DNA of 64,000 bases from an uncultured Actinomycetes bacterium. Its GTDB lineage: Bacteria > Actinomycetota > Actinomycetes > Nanopelagicales > Nanopelagicaceae. Where the stretch lies: NCBI GenBank assembly GCA_903836945.1, contig CAILSO010000055.1, forward strand, positions 1-64,000, written 5' to 3'. Position numbers and translations under genes: made by a program. Below the pieces are notes generated by a model. It saw nothing but the letters and a program-made list of their open reading frames with translations, was not told the DNA's origin and made no database searches. Every line of letters starts with the position of its first letter. Within the stretch, counting starts at the first letter, position 1. Below, in pieces: positions 39,737 to 48,435 of this stretch.

Positions 39737-40048
39737 TTACTTCATTGCCTTTACGCGCATCTTGCGCACGCGCTTCTTTGCTGGGCTCTTCTTGGCGGCC
39801 ACCTTCTTGGTTGTAGCCTTTTTTACTGCAGCCTTCTTAACGGCAGCCTTCTTAGCGGTTGCCTTCTTAGCCGTAGCGCGAACCTTTACAACTTTAACCG
39901 GGGTAGTGCTTGCAGCATTCACGCTATTTGATGTGGCATCTGAACCGGTTGTGGCTGTGCCTGCTGCAAATGCAGTTGTAGGCAAGAATGCAGTTGTAGG
40001 TAAAACCAGTGCAGAGCTAACTGCTGCTGCGATAATAACTTTCTTCAT
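39737..40048 (-). CDS. secreted Lys/Ala-rich histone-H1-like peptide
   Basis: 103 residues. A signal peptide (KKVIIAAAVSSALVLPTTAFLPTTAFAAG, with the LPTTAF block duplicated) is followed by a Ser/Thr linker and about 50 residues of KKA/AKK repeats ending KKRVRKMRVKAMK. The mature product would be an exported polycation. H1-like repeats are normally cytoplasmic; outside the cell it could bind acidic surface polymers or extracellular DNA. ATG with AAAGGA 8 nt upstream. No known homologue recalled. Confidence 0.65.
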   Translation of the reverse strand: MKKVIIAAAVSSALVLPTTAFLPTTAFAAGTATTGSDATSNSVNAASTTPVKVVKVRATAKKATAKKAAVKKAAVKKATTKKVAAKKSPAKKRVRKMRVKAMK

Positions 40049-40219
40049 ATTTATATTCCTTTTTCTTTTTGTTGTTTCACGAGGTCAGCATCTCTGCCTA
40101 GTGAAAGTGTTTTACTTTTCGGTAGAACGGGTGGAATATTGCCCGCAAGTGATACATACCCGCCTGACGCGATGGCAAAACTGTGAAATACACAGGCAAT
40201 TAATGGCAGACTTGGCGCC

Positions 40220-41143
40220 ATGACCAGTGCGCCTCAAACTAGCGGTTCCAATAACGCTGGTAAGTCGAGAGATAAGAACGCCTTCGCGCCGCAGATCCAA
40301 GTCTTTGAACCTCATCGCGCTTCTCTGCCGCCTCTTATCCCCTACCTTCGCGAATTCTGGCGCCGCCGGGTCTTTGCAAGTGAGCTTGCAAAATTTACAG
40401 ATAAGGCGGAGTACTTAGACTCTAAATTAGGAAAAGTTTGGTTAGTTCTAAATCCACTACTCCTAGCAATGATCTATTACTTATTAGTTACCGTTCTTAA
40501 GGGTGGCAAGCACAACAATGGCATAACAACCTTGGCTCATATCCTGATCGGTTTATTTACCTTCTATTTTGCCCAAACTTGTATTACATCTGGCGCACAA
40601 TCAATTACCAGTGGTGGTCGCCTTATTTTGAATCAAGCTTTTCCACGAGCACTGCTTCCATATTCAAGTTCCATCTCAGCTTTTCAACAATTCCTTCCAA
40701 CTATCCCGGTTTATATCTTTGTAATAATTATTGGAAAGCTGATGTATCCGGCAACGCAAGTTCCAGGTATAACTTGGCACTTTATTTGGGTTCCATTTAT
40801 CGTGGCGCTAGTTGGTATTACCGGATTTGGTTTGGCGCTGGCCTTTGCGACGATGAATGTTTACTTCCGTGATACCAATAAATTGCTGCAATATTTCATG
40901 CGTATCTGGCTTTACCTATCGCCAATTTTATGGCAACCGGAAATGCTCCATGGTTGGCATCGTGCGGTACTTTATTTAAACCCACTTGGTCCTACGCTCT
41001 CAGCAACAAGTCATATCTGGATCGATGGACTTGCCCCAAATCTTGCAGAGTGGATCGGCATGCTTTCATGGGCGCTACTTTCAATAGTTCTCGGTGGTTA
41101 CTTCTTTATCTCAAGGGAGCGCGACTTTGCGGTCAGAATCTAA
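40220..41143 (+). CDS. polysaccharide ABC exporter, permease subunit (Wzm/TagG type)
   Basis: 307 residues with six predicted membrane helices of the ABC-2 type. A cytoplasmic N terminus precedes YLDSKLGKVWLVLNPLLLAMIYYLLVTV, and the conserved end YLSPILWQPEMLHGWHRAVLYLNPLGP is typical of Wzm/TagG. It exports a completed lipid-linked glycan with the ATPase encoded next. First gene of the polysaccharide locus. Confidence 0.9.
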   Translation: MTSAPQTSGSNNAGKSRDKNAFAPQIQVFEPHRASLPPLIPYLREFWRRRVFASELAKFTDKAEYLDSKLGKVWLVLNPLLLAMIYYLLVTVLKGGKHNNGITTLAHILIGLFTFYFAQTCITSGAQSITSGGRLILNQAFPRALLPYSSSISAFQQFLPTIPVYIFVIIIGKLMYPATQVPGITWHFIWVPFIVALVGITGFGLALAFATMNVYFRDTNKLLQYFMRIWLYLSPILWQPEMLHGWHRAVLYLNPLGPTLSATSHIWIDGLAPNLAEWIGMLSWALLSIVLGGYFFISRERDFAVRI

Positions 41144-41936
41144 AGCGCCAATTGTTATGCCAGATGATCTGGCTATTCGAATTGAAGATCTTTCAATCAA
41201 ATACAAGATCAATGTCGATACCAAGCGCACCTTAAAGAACGCAGTTATGCGGGCCAGCAAAGGCGAACGTGTGCGGATGCGTACAGTTGAAGCAGTAAAA
41301 CATTTAACTCTCGATGTTCCTCACGGATCAGTTCTTGGAATTGTCGGCGCAAATGGCGCTGGTAAATCAACTTTGATGCGTTCGATCGCCGGAATTTTGC
41401 CCCCTACCGAGGGTCGCATAATTGTGAATGGAAAGATCTCAACGCTACTTGCACTAGGTGTTGGCTTTAACCCAGCCTTATCTGGTCGCGACAATATTAT
41501 TTTAGGTGGCTTGGCTTCTGGCTTGAGCCGTGAAGAAATTGAATCAAAGACCGATCAAATTGCAGAGTTTGCCGATTTGCCGGATGGCTTTATTGATATG
41601 CCAGTTCGCACATATTCCAGCGGTATGTATGGCCGAGTGGCCTTTAGCGTTGCGGTAAATATGACGCCAGATATTTTGCTACTAGATGAAGCGCTCTCTG
41701 CTGGCGATGCCTCCTTTAAAGAGAAATCTTTCACAAGAATGCGCGAGCTCTGCGAAGAGGCCCGGACAATTGTCATTGTTTCGCATGCGCTTGCCACAAT
41801 CAGCGAACTTTGCGACACCGCAATCTGGATGCACAAAGGAAATATGCTGGCGAAAGGTAAACCAGAAGAGATTGTTGATCAATATCTAAAGTTCTTAGAT
41901 GTTGGTACCCTTCCTTCCAACTTTGAGGATATGTAA
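41127..41936 (+). CDS. polysaccharide ABC exporter, ATPase subunit (Wzt/TagH type)
   Basis: About 269 residues from a TTG at 41127. AAGGGAG lies 6 nt upstream of it. The ORF track starts at 41094, and an ATG at 41157 is another option. Walker A is GANGAGKST, the signature YSSGMYGRVAFS and Walker B ILLLDEALSAGD. It lacks the C-terminal glycan-binding domain of long Wzt proteins, so export is probably not tied to recognition of a capped chain end. Confidence 0.9.
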   Translation: MRSESKAPIVMPDDLAIRIEDLSIKYKINVDTKRTLKNAVMRASKGERVRMRTVEAVKHLTLDVPHGSVLGIVGANGAGKSTLMRSIAGILPPTEGRIIVNGKISTLLALGVGFNPALSGRDNIILGGLASGLSREEIESKTDQIAEFADLPDGFIDMPVRTYSSGMYGRVAFSVAVNMTPDILLLDEALSAGDASFKEKSFTRMRELCEEARTIVIVSHALATISELCDTAIWMHKGNMLAKGKPEEIVDQYLKFLDVGTLPSNFEDM

Positions 41937-41937
41937 G

Positions 41938-43035
41938 TTGGAGCTTCTACGCGGTCATGTAACTATCTTGGCTTCAGCAGATAATGTTTCAGATGGTCGC
42001 CTCCATCGCCTAACCAACGCTCTACTTAAGAATCAACTCACGGTTGATATTTGGGCGCTAGGAAATTCAGGTGATGCCCCGCACGGCGCGACCTTTCATC
42101 GGGCTCCCGGCGGAAAAAGTAAATTTTCAAGAGTGCTACGAGATCTCACCCTTCCCACTAAAGCAACAGGTGAGATTGTTATGGTCATCTCCCCTGATCT
42201 AATCCCGCTTACATATTTAATAACTCGTTTGCGCCGGCAAAGGTTAATTGTTGATGTTTATGAAAACTATCCGCGCCTTCTTAAGGATCGTGCTTGGGCT
42301 AAGGGGCTAATTGGATTCATAGCAAAGGCGATAGCCAAAGCTGCAACCTTCTTTGCCGCACGCGCTGAATTAACAACCGTTGCCGATATCCAAGTTCCCC
42401 CGTTCAAGGCGCGCAATCGATTGGTAATAAAGAATTTGCCAGATAGTTCAATCATCACTCTTTCAGGTGAGTTAGATCAGAAACCGCGAGCGCTCTATGT
42501 GGGCGATGTCAGAAAGAGCCGTGGCCTTCACAAAATGCTCGCTGTTGCGGAAATTGCAACAGATTGGAACTTTGACATCGTTGGTAACGTTTCAAAGTTA
42601 GATTTAGAATTTTTGGAAAATTGGCAGAAAATTAGCCCAGCAAGTAATCGAGTGCATTTCCATGGGCGACTAACACCGATTGAATCGTGGAAATTTGCGA
42701 AGGGTGCTTGGGTGGGTTTAACACTTCTTGAACCAACTCCAGCTTTTATTGAAGCTGTGCCAAGTAAGTTATATGAATATGCAGCTTGTGGCCTTGCCAC
42801 AATTTCGACTTCACTACCAAGATGCATTGAACTTATTGCGGCAAGTGGTGGTGGCGCGATTGCAGATTCCCCTGAAGAGATCGCCCGCCTTTTATCTAAT
42901 TGGCAGGCTGAGCCAAGTGAATTATTGAAAATCCGAGCGAGCGCCTTGAATTGGGCGCAAAATGAATTAAATAGTGAGGCGCAATACGGGCAATTCGTTG
43001 CCGCGGTCAAAAGCCTCACACGCCCCGCAAGGTAG
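41938..43035 (+). CDS. glycosyltransferase (GT4-like)
   Basis: About 365 residues from a TTG at 41938, one base after the upstream TAA and 7 nt after GAGGAT. The ORF track start at 41899 would lie inside the previous gene. The GT-B pattern is visible: VTILASADNVSDGRLHRLTNALLKN at the N-terminal half, RALYVGDVRKSRGLHKMLAVAE and WVGLTLLEPTPAFIEAVPSKLYEYAACGLATISTSL in the donor-binding half, with the E-x7-E type motif. Donor sugar not known; the neighbouring WbpA/B/D/E set suggests a diacetamido-uronic acid unit in the product. Confidence 0.8.
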   Translation: MELLRGHVTILASADNVSDGRLHRLTNALLKNQLTVDIWALGNSGDAPHGATFHRAPGGKSKFSRVLRDLTLPTKATGEIVMVISPDLIPLTYLITRLRRQRLIVDVYENYPRLLKDRAWAKGLIGFIAKAIAKAATFFAARAELTTVADIQVPPFKARNRLVIKNLPDSSIITLSGELDQKPRALYVGDVRKSRGLHKMLAVAEIATDWNFDIVGNVSKLDLEFLENWQKISPASNRVHFHGRLTPIESWKFAKGAWVGLTLLEPTPAFIEAVPSKLYEYAACGLATISTSLPRCIELIAASGGGAIADSPEEIARLLSNWQAEPSELLKIRASALNWAQNELNSEAQYGQFVAAVKSLTRPAR

Positions 43036-43038
43036 GCT
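43033..43038 (+). promoter_or_regulatory. -10 element of the WbpD-like gene, embedded in the upstream stop codon
   Basis: TAGGCT, whose TAG is the stop of the glycosyltransferase, lies 6 nt before the GTG start at 43045. Confidence 0.5.
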
Positions 43039-43044
43039 ACGGGG

Positions 43045-43650
43045 GTGTCGCTAGCACCCGTAAAAATTCTAGAGAGCGCAGATGTTGATCCCAGCGCAAA
43101 GATTGGCGGCGGATCCTCGATCTGGCATTTGGCGCAAGTTCGAGACCAAGTGGTGCTCGGTGAGAATTGCATCGTAGGTCGCGGCGCATATATCGGTAGC
43201 GGCGTAGTGGCTGGCAACAACTGCAAGATTCAAAATTATGCCTTGGTCTACGAACCAGCAGTTCTCGGAAATGGCGTCTTTATCGGTCCAGCTGCAGTCC
43301 TAACAAATGATGAATTTCCTCGCGCAATTAATCCTGATGGTTCACTTAAGAGTGGATCTGATTGGGATGCGGTTGGCGTAAGTATCGGTGATGGTGCGGC
43401 AATTGGCGCTCGCGCTGTCTGTATTGCTCCGGTAAAGATTGGCACTTGGGCCTTAGTTGCCGCGGGCGCTGTTGTGACTAAAGATGTGCCAGATTTCGCA
43501 CTAGTTGCAGGAGTCCCGGCAAAAAGAATTCGTTGGGTCGGCAAGACCGGCAAACCACTTGTTGCAATCGGTGATAATCGATTTGAATGCCCAGTGACTG
43601 GTGAAAAATTTAAAGAAATTACTTCAGATAAGTTAGTCGAAGATAACTAG
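43045..43650 (+). CDS. wbpD: UDP-2-acetamido-3-amino-glucuronate N-acetyltransferase (WbpD-like)
   Basis: 201 residues, left-handed beta-helix (hexapeptide repeat) acetyltransferase: IWHLAQVRDQVVLGENCIVGRGAYIGSG, KIQNYALVYEPAVLGNGVFIGPAAVLTND and IGDGAAIGARAVCIAPVKIGTWALVAAGAVVTKDVPDFALVAGVPAKRI. WbpD adds the 3-N-acetyl group to make UDP-2,3-diacetamido-2,3-dideoxy-glucuronate. The C-terminal Cys-containing tail (RFECPVTGEKF) is also found in relatives. GTG start; its own leaderless promoter overlaps the upstream stop. It lies just before the WbpE-like gene. Confidence 0.85.
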   Translation: MSLAPVKILESADVDPSAKIGGGSSIWHLAQVRDQVVLGENCIVGRGAYIGSGVVAGNNCKIQNYALVYEPAVLGNGVFIGPAAVLTNDEFPRAINPDGSLKSGSDWDAVGVSIGDGAAIGARAVCIAPVKIGTWALVAAGAVVTKDVPDFALVAGVPAKRIRWVGKTGKPLVAIGDNRFECPVTGEKFKEITSDKLVEDN

Positions 43651-43664
43651 AGAGTGGGCGCAAA

Positions 43665-44747
43665 ATGATTCCAGCCGCGAAACCGATAATTGGCGATGAA
43701 GAGCGCGCTGCCGTAGACCGCGTATTGAAATCTGGAATGTTGGCACAGGGGCCAGAAGTTGCTGCCTTCGAAGAAGAATTCTCAAAGCATGTTGGTGGTC
43801 GCCATTGTGTTGCCATGAACTCTGGTACATCGGCGCTTCATCTCGGATTTATTGCAGCCGGAATCGAACGGGGCGATGAAGTCATCGTTCCCTCATTCTC
43901 ATTTGCTGCCACCGCAAACTCCGTAGTGCTTGCTGGGGGCGTACCTGTTTTTGCTGATATCGATCCAAAGACTTTCAACTTAGATCCCGATCATGCCGAA
44001 TCTCTCATCACCAAAAAGACCAAAGCGATCATGCCGGTTCACCTTTATGGACATATCGCAGCAATGGACCGCTTTGCAGAGATCTCAAATAAGCATGGCG
44101 TAAAGATTATTGAAGATGCGGCGCAAGGACATTTAGCTTCATTGAATGGTCGCAACACTGGTGAATTTGGCGTTGTCGCATCGTTCTCCTTCTACCCAAC
44201 AAAGAATATGACCGCTGGTGAAGGTGGCATGGTTGTCACGGAAGATGCGGGAATTGCTCGCATGCTTCGACTCCTTCGTAACCAAGGCCAAGAGATTCGC
44301 TATCAAAATGAAGTTATTGGATTTAACACTCGCATGACGGATATTCATGCTGCGATTGGTCGCGTACAACTCGCCAAGTTGCCAGGTTGGACAGCTACTC
44401 GTCAAGCAAATGCCGCCTACCTTGATGCCAATCTAAAGGGTGTAGTCACTCCGTTTGTGGCACCAAATTCAAAGCATTCATATCACCAATACACAATTCG
44501 AATCCCTGGTGGCGATGCGGCAAAGCGTGATGAGTTCATGAAGCGCATTGGCGAGAAGGGCGTTGGTTCAGGCGTCTATTACCCAACACCTATTCATAGA
44601 TTGCCATCCTTCAAATTAGATTTAAGCCTTCCCGAAACTGAATTAGTAATTAAGGAATGTGTTTCGCTGCCCGTTCATCCTTCGCTAACTCAAAGTGAAT
44701 TAGAAACAATCGTTTCTGTTGTAAACGAAGTGGCGGCATCCCTTTAA
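43665..44747 (+). CDS. wbpE: DegT/DnrJ/EryC1 aminotransferase (WbpE-like)
   Basis: 360-residue PLP sugar aminotransferase. The PLP lysine is in FSFYPTKNMTAGEGGM (about K183), with the N-terminal PAAKPIIGDEERAAVDRVLKSGMLAQGPEVAAFEEEF. WbpE transaminates the 3-keto UDP-sugar made by WbpB, using glutamate, to the 3-amino sugar. Position between WbpD-like and WbpB-like genes supports this step over other DegT reactions. Confidence 0.87.
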   Translation: MIPAAKPIIGDEERAAVDRVLKSGMLAQGPEVAAFEEEFSKHVGGRHCVAMNSGTSALHLGFIAAGIERGDEVIVPSFSFAATANSVVLAGGVPVFADIDPKTFNLDPDHAESLITKKTKAIMPVHLYGHIAAMDRFAEISNKHGVKIIEDAAQGHLASLNGRNTGEFGVVASFSFYPTKNMTAGEGGMVVTEDAGIARMLRLLRNQGQEIRYQNEVIGFNTRMTDIHAAIGRVQLAKLPGWTATRQANAAYLDANLKGVVTPFVAPNSKHSYHQYTIRIPGGDAAKRDEFMKRIGEKGVGSGVYYPTPIHRLPSFKLDLSLPETELVIKECVSLPVHPSLTQSELETIVSVVNEVAASL

Positions 44748-44760
44748 TTAGGAAATAAAT

Positions 44761-45795
44761 ATGGCAAATACAACTTCTTCTAATTCTTCTAATTCCTCTC
44801 AAAAGAAACTACGCGCCGGACTCGTAGGACTAGGCATGATGGGACGCCACCACGCGCGTGTCCTTGGTTCGCTAGATGGTGTTGATTTAGTTGCGGTCTC
44901 CGATCCAATGGGTGATCCACACAATGTTGCCGGTGGCCGAGAAGTACTAAAGTCAGTTGATGATCTAATTAAAGTTGGGATCGATTATGCAATGGTTGCC
45001 GCCCCAACCGCATTTCATCAAGAGCTCGCGCTAAAACTTGCAGATGCAGGAATTCACGCACTAATAGAGAAGCCATTAGCCGTTGATACTCCTGCGGCAA
45101 AAGAGATTACCGCTGCTTTTGCCGCGAAAAACTTAGTTGGTGCGGTTGGGCATATCGAACGTTACAACCCAGCCCTTCAACAACTTCGAGCCCGGTTAGA
45201 TGCTGGCGAACTTGGTGCGGTCTATCAAATCACCACTCGTCGCCAAGGCCCATTTCCTGCTCGTATCGCCGATGTGGGAGTGATTAAAGATTTAGCAACA
45301 CATGACATCGATTCAACTGCTTGGGTGGCACGCTCTAAATACATAAGTGTTAGTGCCCGTACTGCTCACAAATCTGGACGTGAACATGAAGATATGGTTG
45401 CCGCAGTTTGCGATTTAGAAAATGGCATCATCTCAAATCACTTAGTTAATTGGCTGACTCCATTTAAAGAACGTCTAACTATTGTTACAGGTGAGCGCGG
45501 CGCCTTTGTTGCCGATACCTTGACCGCCGATTTAACTTTCTATGCAAATGCCTCTGTTGAAACACAATGGGACTCGGTTGCCGCATTTCGTGGTGTGAGT
45601 GAAGGCGACGTTGTTCGTTATGCCTTCGCCAAGCCAGAACCACTTCGCGTCGAACACGAAGCTTTCCGGGATGCAGTACTTGGTCTGCCCGGTGCAAATG
45701 AAAAAATTGTAACTATGGAGCAAGGACTGGCTACCGTTGCTGTTGCCAGTGCGATGCTAGAAAGTGCCAACCGTAAGGAAACCATAAAGCTATGA
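44761..45795 (+). CDS. wbpB: Gfo/Idh/MocA oxidoreductase (WbpB-like UDP-sugar 3-dehydrogenase)
   Basis: 344 residues. The Rossmann loop is GLVGLGMMGRHHARVL, and the catalytic/cofactor motif EKPLAVDT is present. WbpB oxidises C3 of UDP-GlcNAcA with NAD. Members of this family have many substrates, so the assignment rests on the complete set of neighbouring steps. The first 15 residues are Ser/Asn-rich. ATG with TAGGAAA upstream; the stop overlaps the next start (ATGA). Confidence 0.85.
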   Translation: MANTTSSNSSNSSQKKLRAGLVGLGMMGRHHARVLGSLDGVDLVAVSDPMGDPHNVAGGREVLKSVDDLIKVGIDYAMVAAPTAFHQELALKLADAGIHALIEKPLAVDTPAAKEITAAFAAKNLVGAVGHIERYNPALQQLRARLDAGELGAVYQITTRRQGPFPARIADVGVIKDLATHDIDSTAWVARSKYISVSARTAHKSGREHEDMVAAVCDLENGIISNHLVNWLTPFKERLTIVTGERGAFVADTLTADLTFYANASVETQWDSVAAFRGVSEGDVVRYAFAKPEPLRVEHEAFRDAVLGLPGANEKIVTMEQGLATVAVASAMLESANRKETIKL

Positions 45796-47090
45796 AGATT
45801 GCCCTTGTTGCCCTCGGAAAAATAGGTCTGCCCCTGGCAGTTCAATTCGCCATGAAAGGCCATCAGGTAATTGGTTGTGATGTTAATCAGAAGACCGTTG
45901 ATCTGGTTAATGAAGGTACCGAACCATTTCCGGGCGAAACGCACCTTGGCGAATATTTGAAAGATGTGGTTGCAAAGGGTTTATTGACTGCTACTACCGA
46001 TACAACCGCAGCAGTTTCGCAGGTCGATGCCGTTGTAGTAGTTGTGCCTTTATTTGTCGATAACGATGGCGTACCTGATTTTGGTTGGATGGATGATGCG
46101 ACTCAGAAGATTGCCGCCGGCTTAAAGCCCGGAACTTTGGTCTCCTACGAAACAACTCTTCCGGTTGGGACTACCCGAAATCGTTTTGCACCAGCACTGG
46201 AGAAAGTTTCTGGATTAAAAGCGGGCGTAGATTTTGATTTAGTTTTCTCACCAGAACGCGTACTAACCGGTCGAGTCTTTGCCGACCTGCGTAAATATCC
46301 AAAGTTGGTCGGTGGAATAAATGAAAAATCCACAAAGGCTGGCATTGACTTTTATAACGCGGTCTTAGATTTCGATGATCGTCCGGATTTAACCCAGAAA
46401 AATGGCGTCTGGGATCTACTTACCTGTGAAGCAAGTGAAATGGCTAAATTGGCGGAAACAACCTATCGCGACGTAAATATTGCACTTGCAAATCAATTTG
46501 CTATCTTCGCTGAAGGTGCAAATATTGATATTGCAAAGGTGATCGCTGCTTCAAACTCACAGCCTTACAGCCACATCCATCAGCCAGGAATAGCAGTTGG
46601 CGGTCATTGCATCCCAATTTATCCGCGCTTTTATCTTTGGAATGATCCCAAGGCAACTGTGGTTCGCGCTGCCCGTGAAGCAAATGCGGGAATGCCAGAA
46701 CATGCAGTCGGATTATTGGAAAGTGCAATTGGTTCACTTTCTGGAAAGAAGATTGCAGTACTCGGAATCTCATATCGCGGTGGCGTAAAGGAGTCAGCCT
46801 TTTCTGGCGTCTTCCCAACCGTTGATAATTTAAAGAAGGCCGGTGCTACCGTCTTTGTAAATGATCCGATGTATACCGAGGAAGAGATTTCAGCTCTGGG
46901 CTTTAGTTCATATCAAATCGGCGATGCTATCGATGGGGTAATTCTTCAAGCAGATCACAAAGAATACAAAGAACTTACCGCTTCTAACTTCCCTGGTTTG
47001 CAGGCTCTTGTAGATGGTCGCCGCTATTTAAATCCCTCTTCATTTAGCACAGTTAAATTCTTAGTGATTGGATCACCGGCGAATGGCTAA
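45792..47090 (+). CDS. wbpA: UDP-N-acetylglucosamine 6-dehydrogenase (WbpA-like, UDPGDH family)
   Basis: 432 residues. N-terminal Rossmann loop LGKIGLPLAVQFAMKGHQVIGCDVN; the catalytic Cys is in AVGGHCIPIYPRFYLW (about C275); the C-terminal nucleotide-sugar domain contains KKIAVLGISYRGGVKESAFSG. It oxidises C6 of the UDP-sugar in two NAD steps, the entry into the diacetamido-uronate pathway. UDP-glucose or UDP-ManNAc dehydrogenase are the alternatives; the WbpB/E/D neighbours favour UDP-GlcNAc. Confidence 0.86.
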   Translation: MKIALVALGKIGLPLAVQFAMKGHQVIGCDVNQKTVDLVNEGTEPFPGETHLGEYLKDVVAKGLLTATTDTTAAVSQVDAVVVVVPLFVDNDGVPDFGWMDDATQKIAAGLKPGTLVSYETTLPVGTTRNRFAPALEKVSGLKAGVDFDLVFSPERVLTGRVFADLRKYPKLVGGINEKSTKAGIDFYNAVLDFDDRPDLTQKNGVWDLLTCEASEMAKLAETTYRDVNIALANQFAIFAEGANIDIAKVIAASNSQPYSHIHQPGIAVGGHCIPIYPRFYLWNDPKATVVRAAREANAGMPEHAVGLLESAIGSLSGKKIAVLGISYRGGVKESAFSGVFPTVDNLKKAGATVFVNDPMYTEEEISALGFSSYQIGDAIDGVILQADHKEYKELTASNFPGLQALVDGRRYLNPSSFSTVKFLVIGSPANG

Positions 47091-48435
47091 TAAAAAAGCC
47101 GCAAGCAAAAAACCACGCGCAATTATGATTGTGCTAAACGCCGTAACAAATGATTCTCGAGTTTTAAAGGGCGCTTGGTACCTAGCCGATCATGGCTGGG
47201 AAGTAATGATTCTGGGCATCTCGCCTAATCAAGATATCGATCATCTAAGCGTTGGCCGCGCGCACGTGGTTCGAGTCCTTCGTAAAAAACTTTTCGCCCG
47301 TGGCGATCGCTATATAAATGTAATTAGAAAAGCCTGGCTTGCGACCTTGGCCGAAGTAATTCCTACTCCGAGAGAAGTCACCCTTAAACCTATGGAGGAA
47401 GCTCGCCGCGGTATGGTCCAGGCAGTAATTGATTTCCAGCCAGATTTAATTCATGCCCAAGATTTTTCGGCCATTCCAGTCGCGGTTGAGGCTCAGGAAA
47501 AAATTCGTGCTCAAACCGGTAAAAGTATTCCAATGATTTACGATGCCCATGAATTTCTACCAGGACAAGCAAATATCAAACGACCAATTAGGCGTTCGCT
47601 AGTTTCCATGGAACGCAAAGATATTTCTAAATTCAATCAAATCGTGACAGTAAGCGAAATGATCGCTGACATGTTGCAAGAAAACCATGGCCTCGCTAAG
47701 CGGCCAGTAGTTGTAACTAACGATCCAGTTTTAGGTGCGGCGCGGATTCATAAGAGTAATCTGCGAAAAGATATTGCCCTTGCCAAGAAGGTACCGCTTA
47801 TGGTTTACAGCGGTGGCGTAGCTCCCCAACGTGGAATTATGGTCGCGGTAAAGTCACTTCCATTTCTCCCAGACCATCACCTTGCCATCATGGCACCTGG
47901 TTCAAATGCTCACTTAAAAGAGTTGGAAGCAATGGCGGTAAAACTTGGAGTTGCCGATCGGCTACATGTACTCGGCTTTGTTGATAACGCTGAAGTAACA
48001 AGTTATTTAAAGAGCGCTGATATCGGATTAATTATGAATACCCACCATGTAAATCACGAGCTCTCAACCCCAACAAAATTTAGTGAATACTCACATGCCC
48101 TAGTTCCCATGGTGGTCAGTGACGTTAAATTCCTATCGCAAGAGGTCAATCGACTTGGTATCGGTGAGGTATTCATCTCTGAAGACGTACCTACCTTTGT
48201 TGAAGCCGTTAAGAAAGTTAGCGCCAATCCAAGGAAATATAAGAAGAACTTCACAAAGTCATTCCTAAATGAACGTAGCTGGGAAGCTCAAGCCGCTAAC
48301 TATGTTGACCTATATGAAGAATTGACCGGATTGCAGCCAAAGAAGCTTCGCTCTTCAGTATTTAAAATTGGTGAGGCCACAAAGAAGGCTAGAAATGAAT
48401 CAATCTCTGCTTTTTATAAGCGCGTAATAAAGTAA
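47083..48435 (+). CDS. glycosyltransferase family 4
   Basis: 450 residues from the ATG at 47083, which overlaps the WbpA stop by 8 nt; the ORF track starts 15 nt earlier at a TTG. The Lys-rich first 15 residues precede the GT-B N-terminal domain (IMIVLNAVTNDSRVLKGAWYLADHGWEV). The donor domain has VYSGGVAPQRGIMVAVKSLPFL, GFVDNAEVTSYLKSADIGLIMNT and NHELSTPTKFSEYSHALVPMV, the last with the conserved Glu pair. It probably adds one sugar of the exported glycan. Its stop abuts the stop of the convergent epimerase gene. Confidence 0.85.
   Translation: MANKKAASKKPRAIMIVLNAVTNDSRVLKGAWYLADHGWEVMILGISPNQDIDHLSVGRAHVVRVLRKKLFARGDRYINVIRKAWLATLAEVIPTPREVTLKPMEEARRGMVQAVIDFQPDLIHAQDFSAIPVAVEAQEKIRAQTGKSIPMIYDAHEFLPGQANIKRPIRRSLVSMERKDISKFNQIVTVSEMIADMLQENHGLAKRPVVVTNDPVLGAARIHKSNLRKDIALAKKVPLMVYSGGVAPQRGIMVAVKSLPFLPDHHLAIMAPGSNAHLKELEAMAVKLGVADRLHVLGFVDNAEVTSYLKSADIGLIMNTHHVNHELSTPTKFSEYSHALVPMVVSDVKFLSQEVNRLGIGEVFISEDVPTFVEAVKKVSANPRKYKKNFTKSFLNERSWEAQAANYVDLYEELTGLQPKKLRSSVFKIGEATKKARNESISAFYKRVIK

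Noticed and set aside
41127-41936. Wall teichoic acid TagGH system
   Set aside because: Sequence alone cannot separate Wzt from TagH, and no teichoic acid synthesis gene is present; the uronic-acid sugar genes point to another glycan.
42528-43226. 232-aa minus-strand ORF opposite the glycosyltransferase and WbpD-like genes
   Set aside because: It spans two well-supported genes and has no recognisable motifs.
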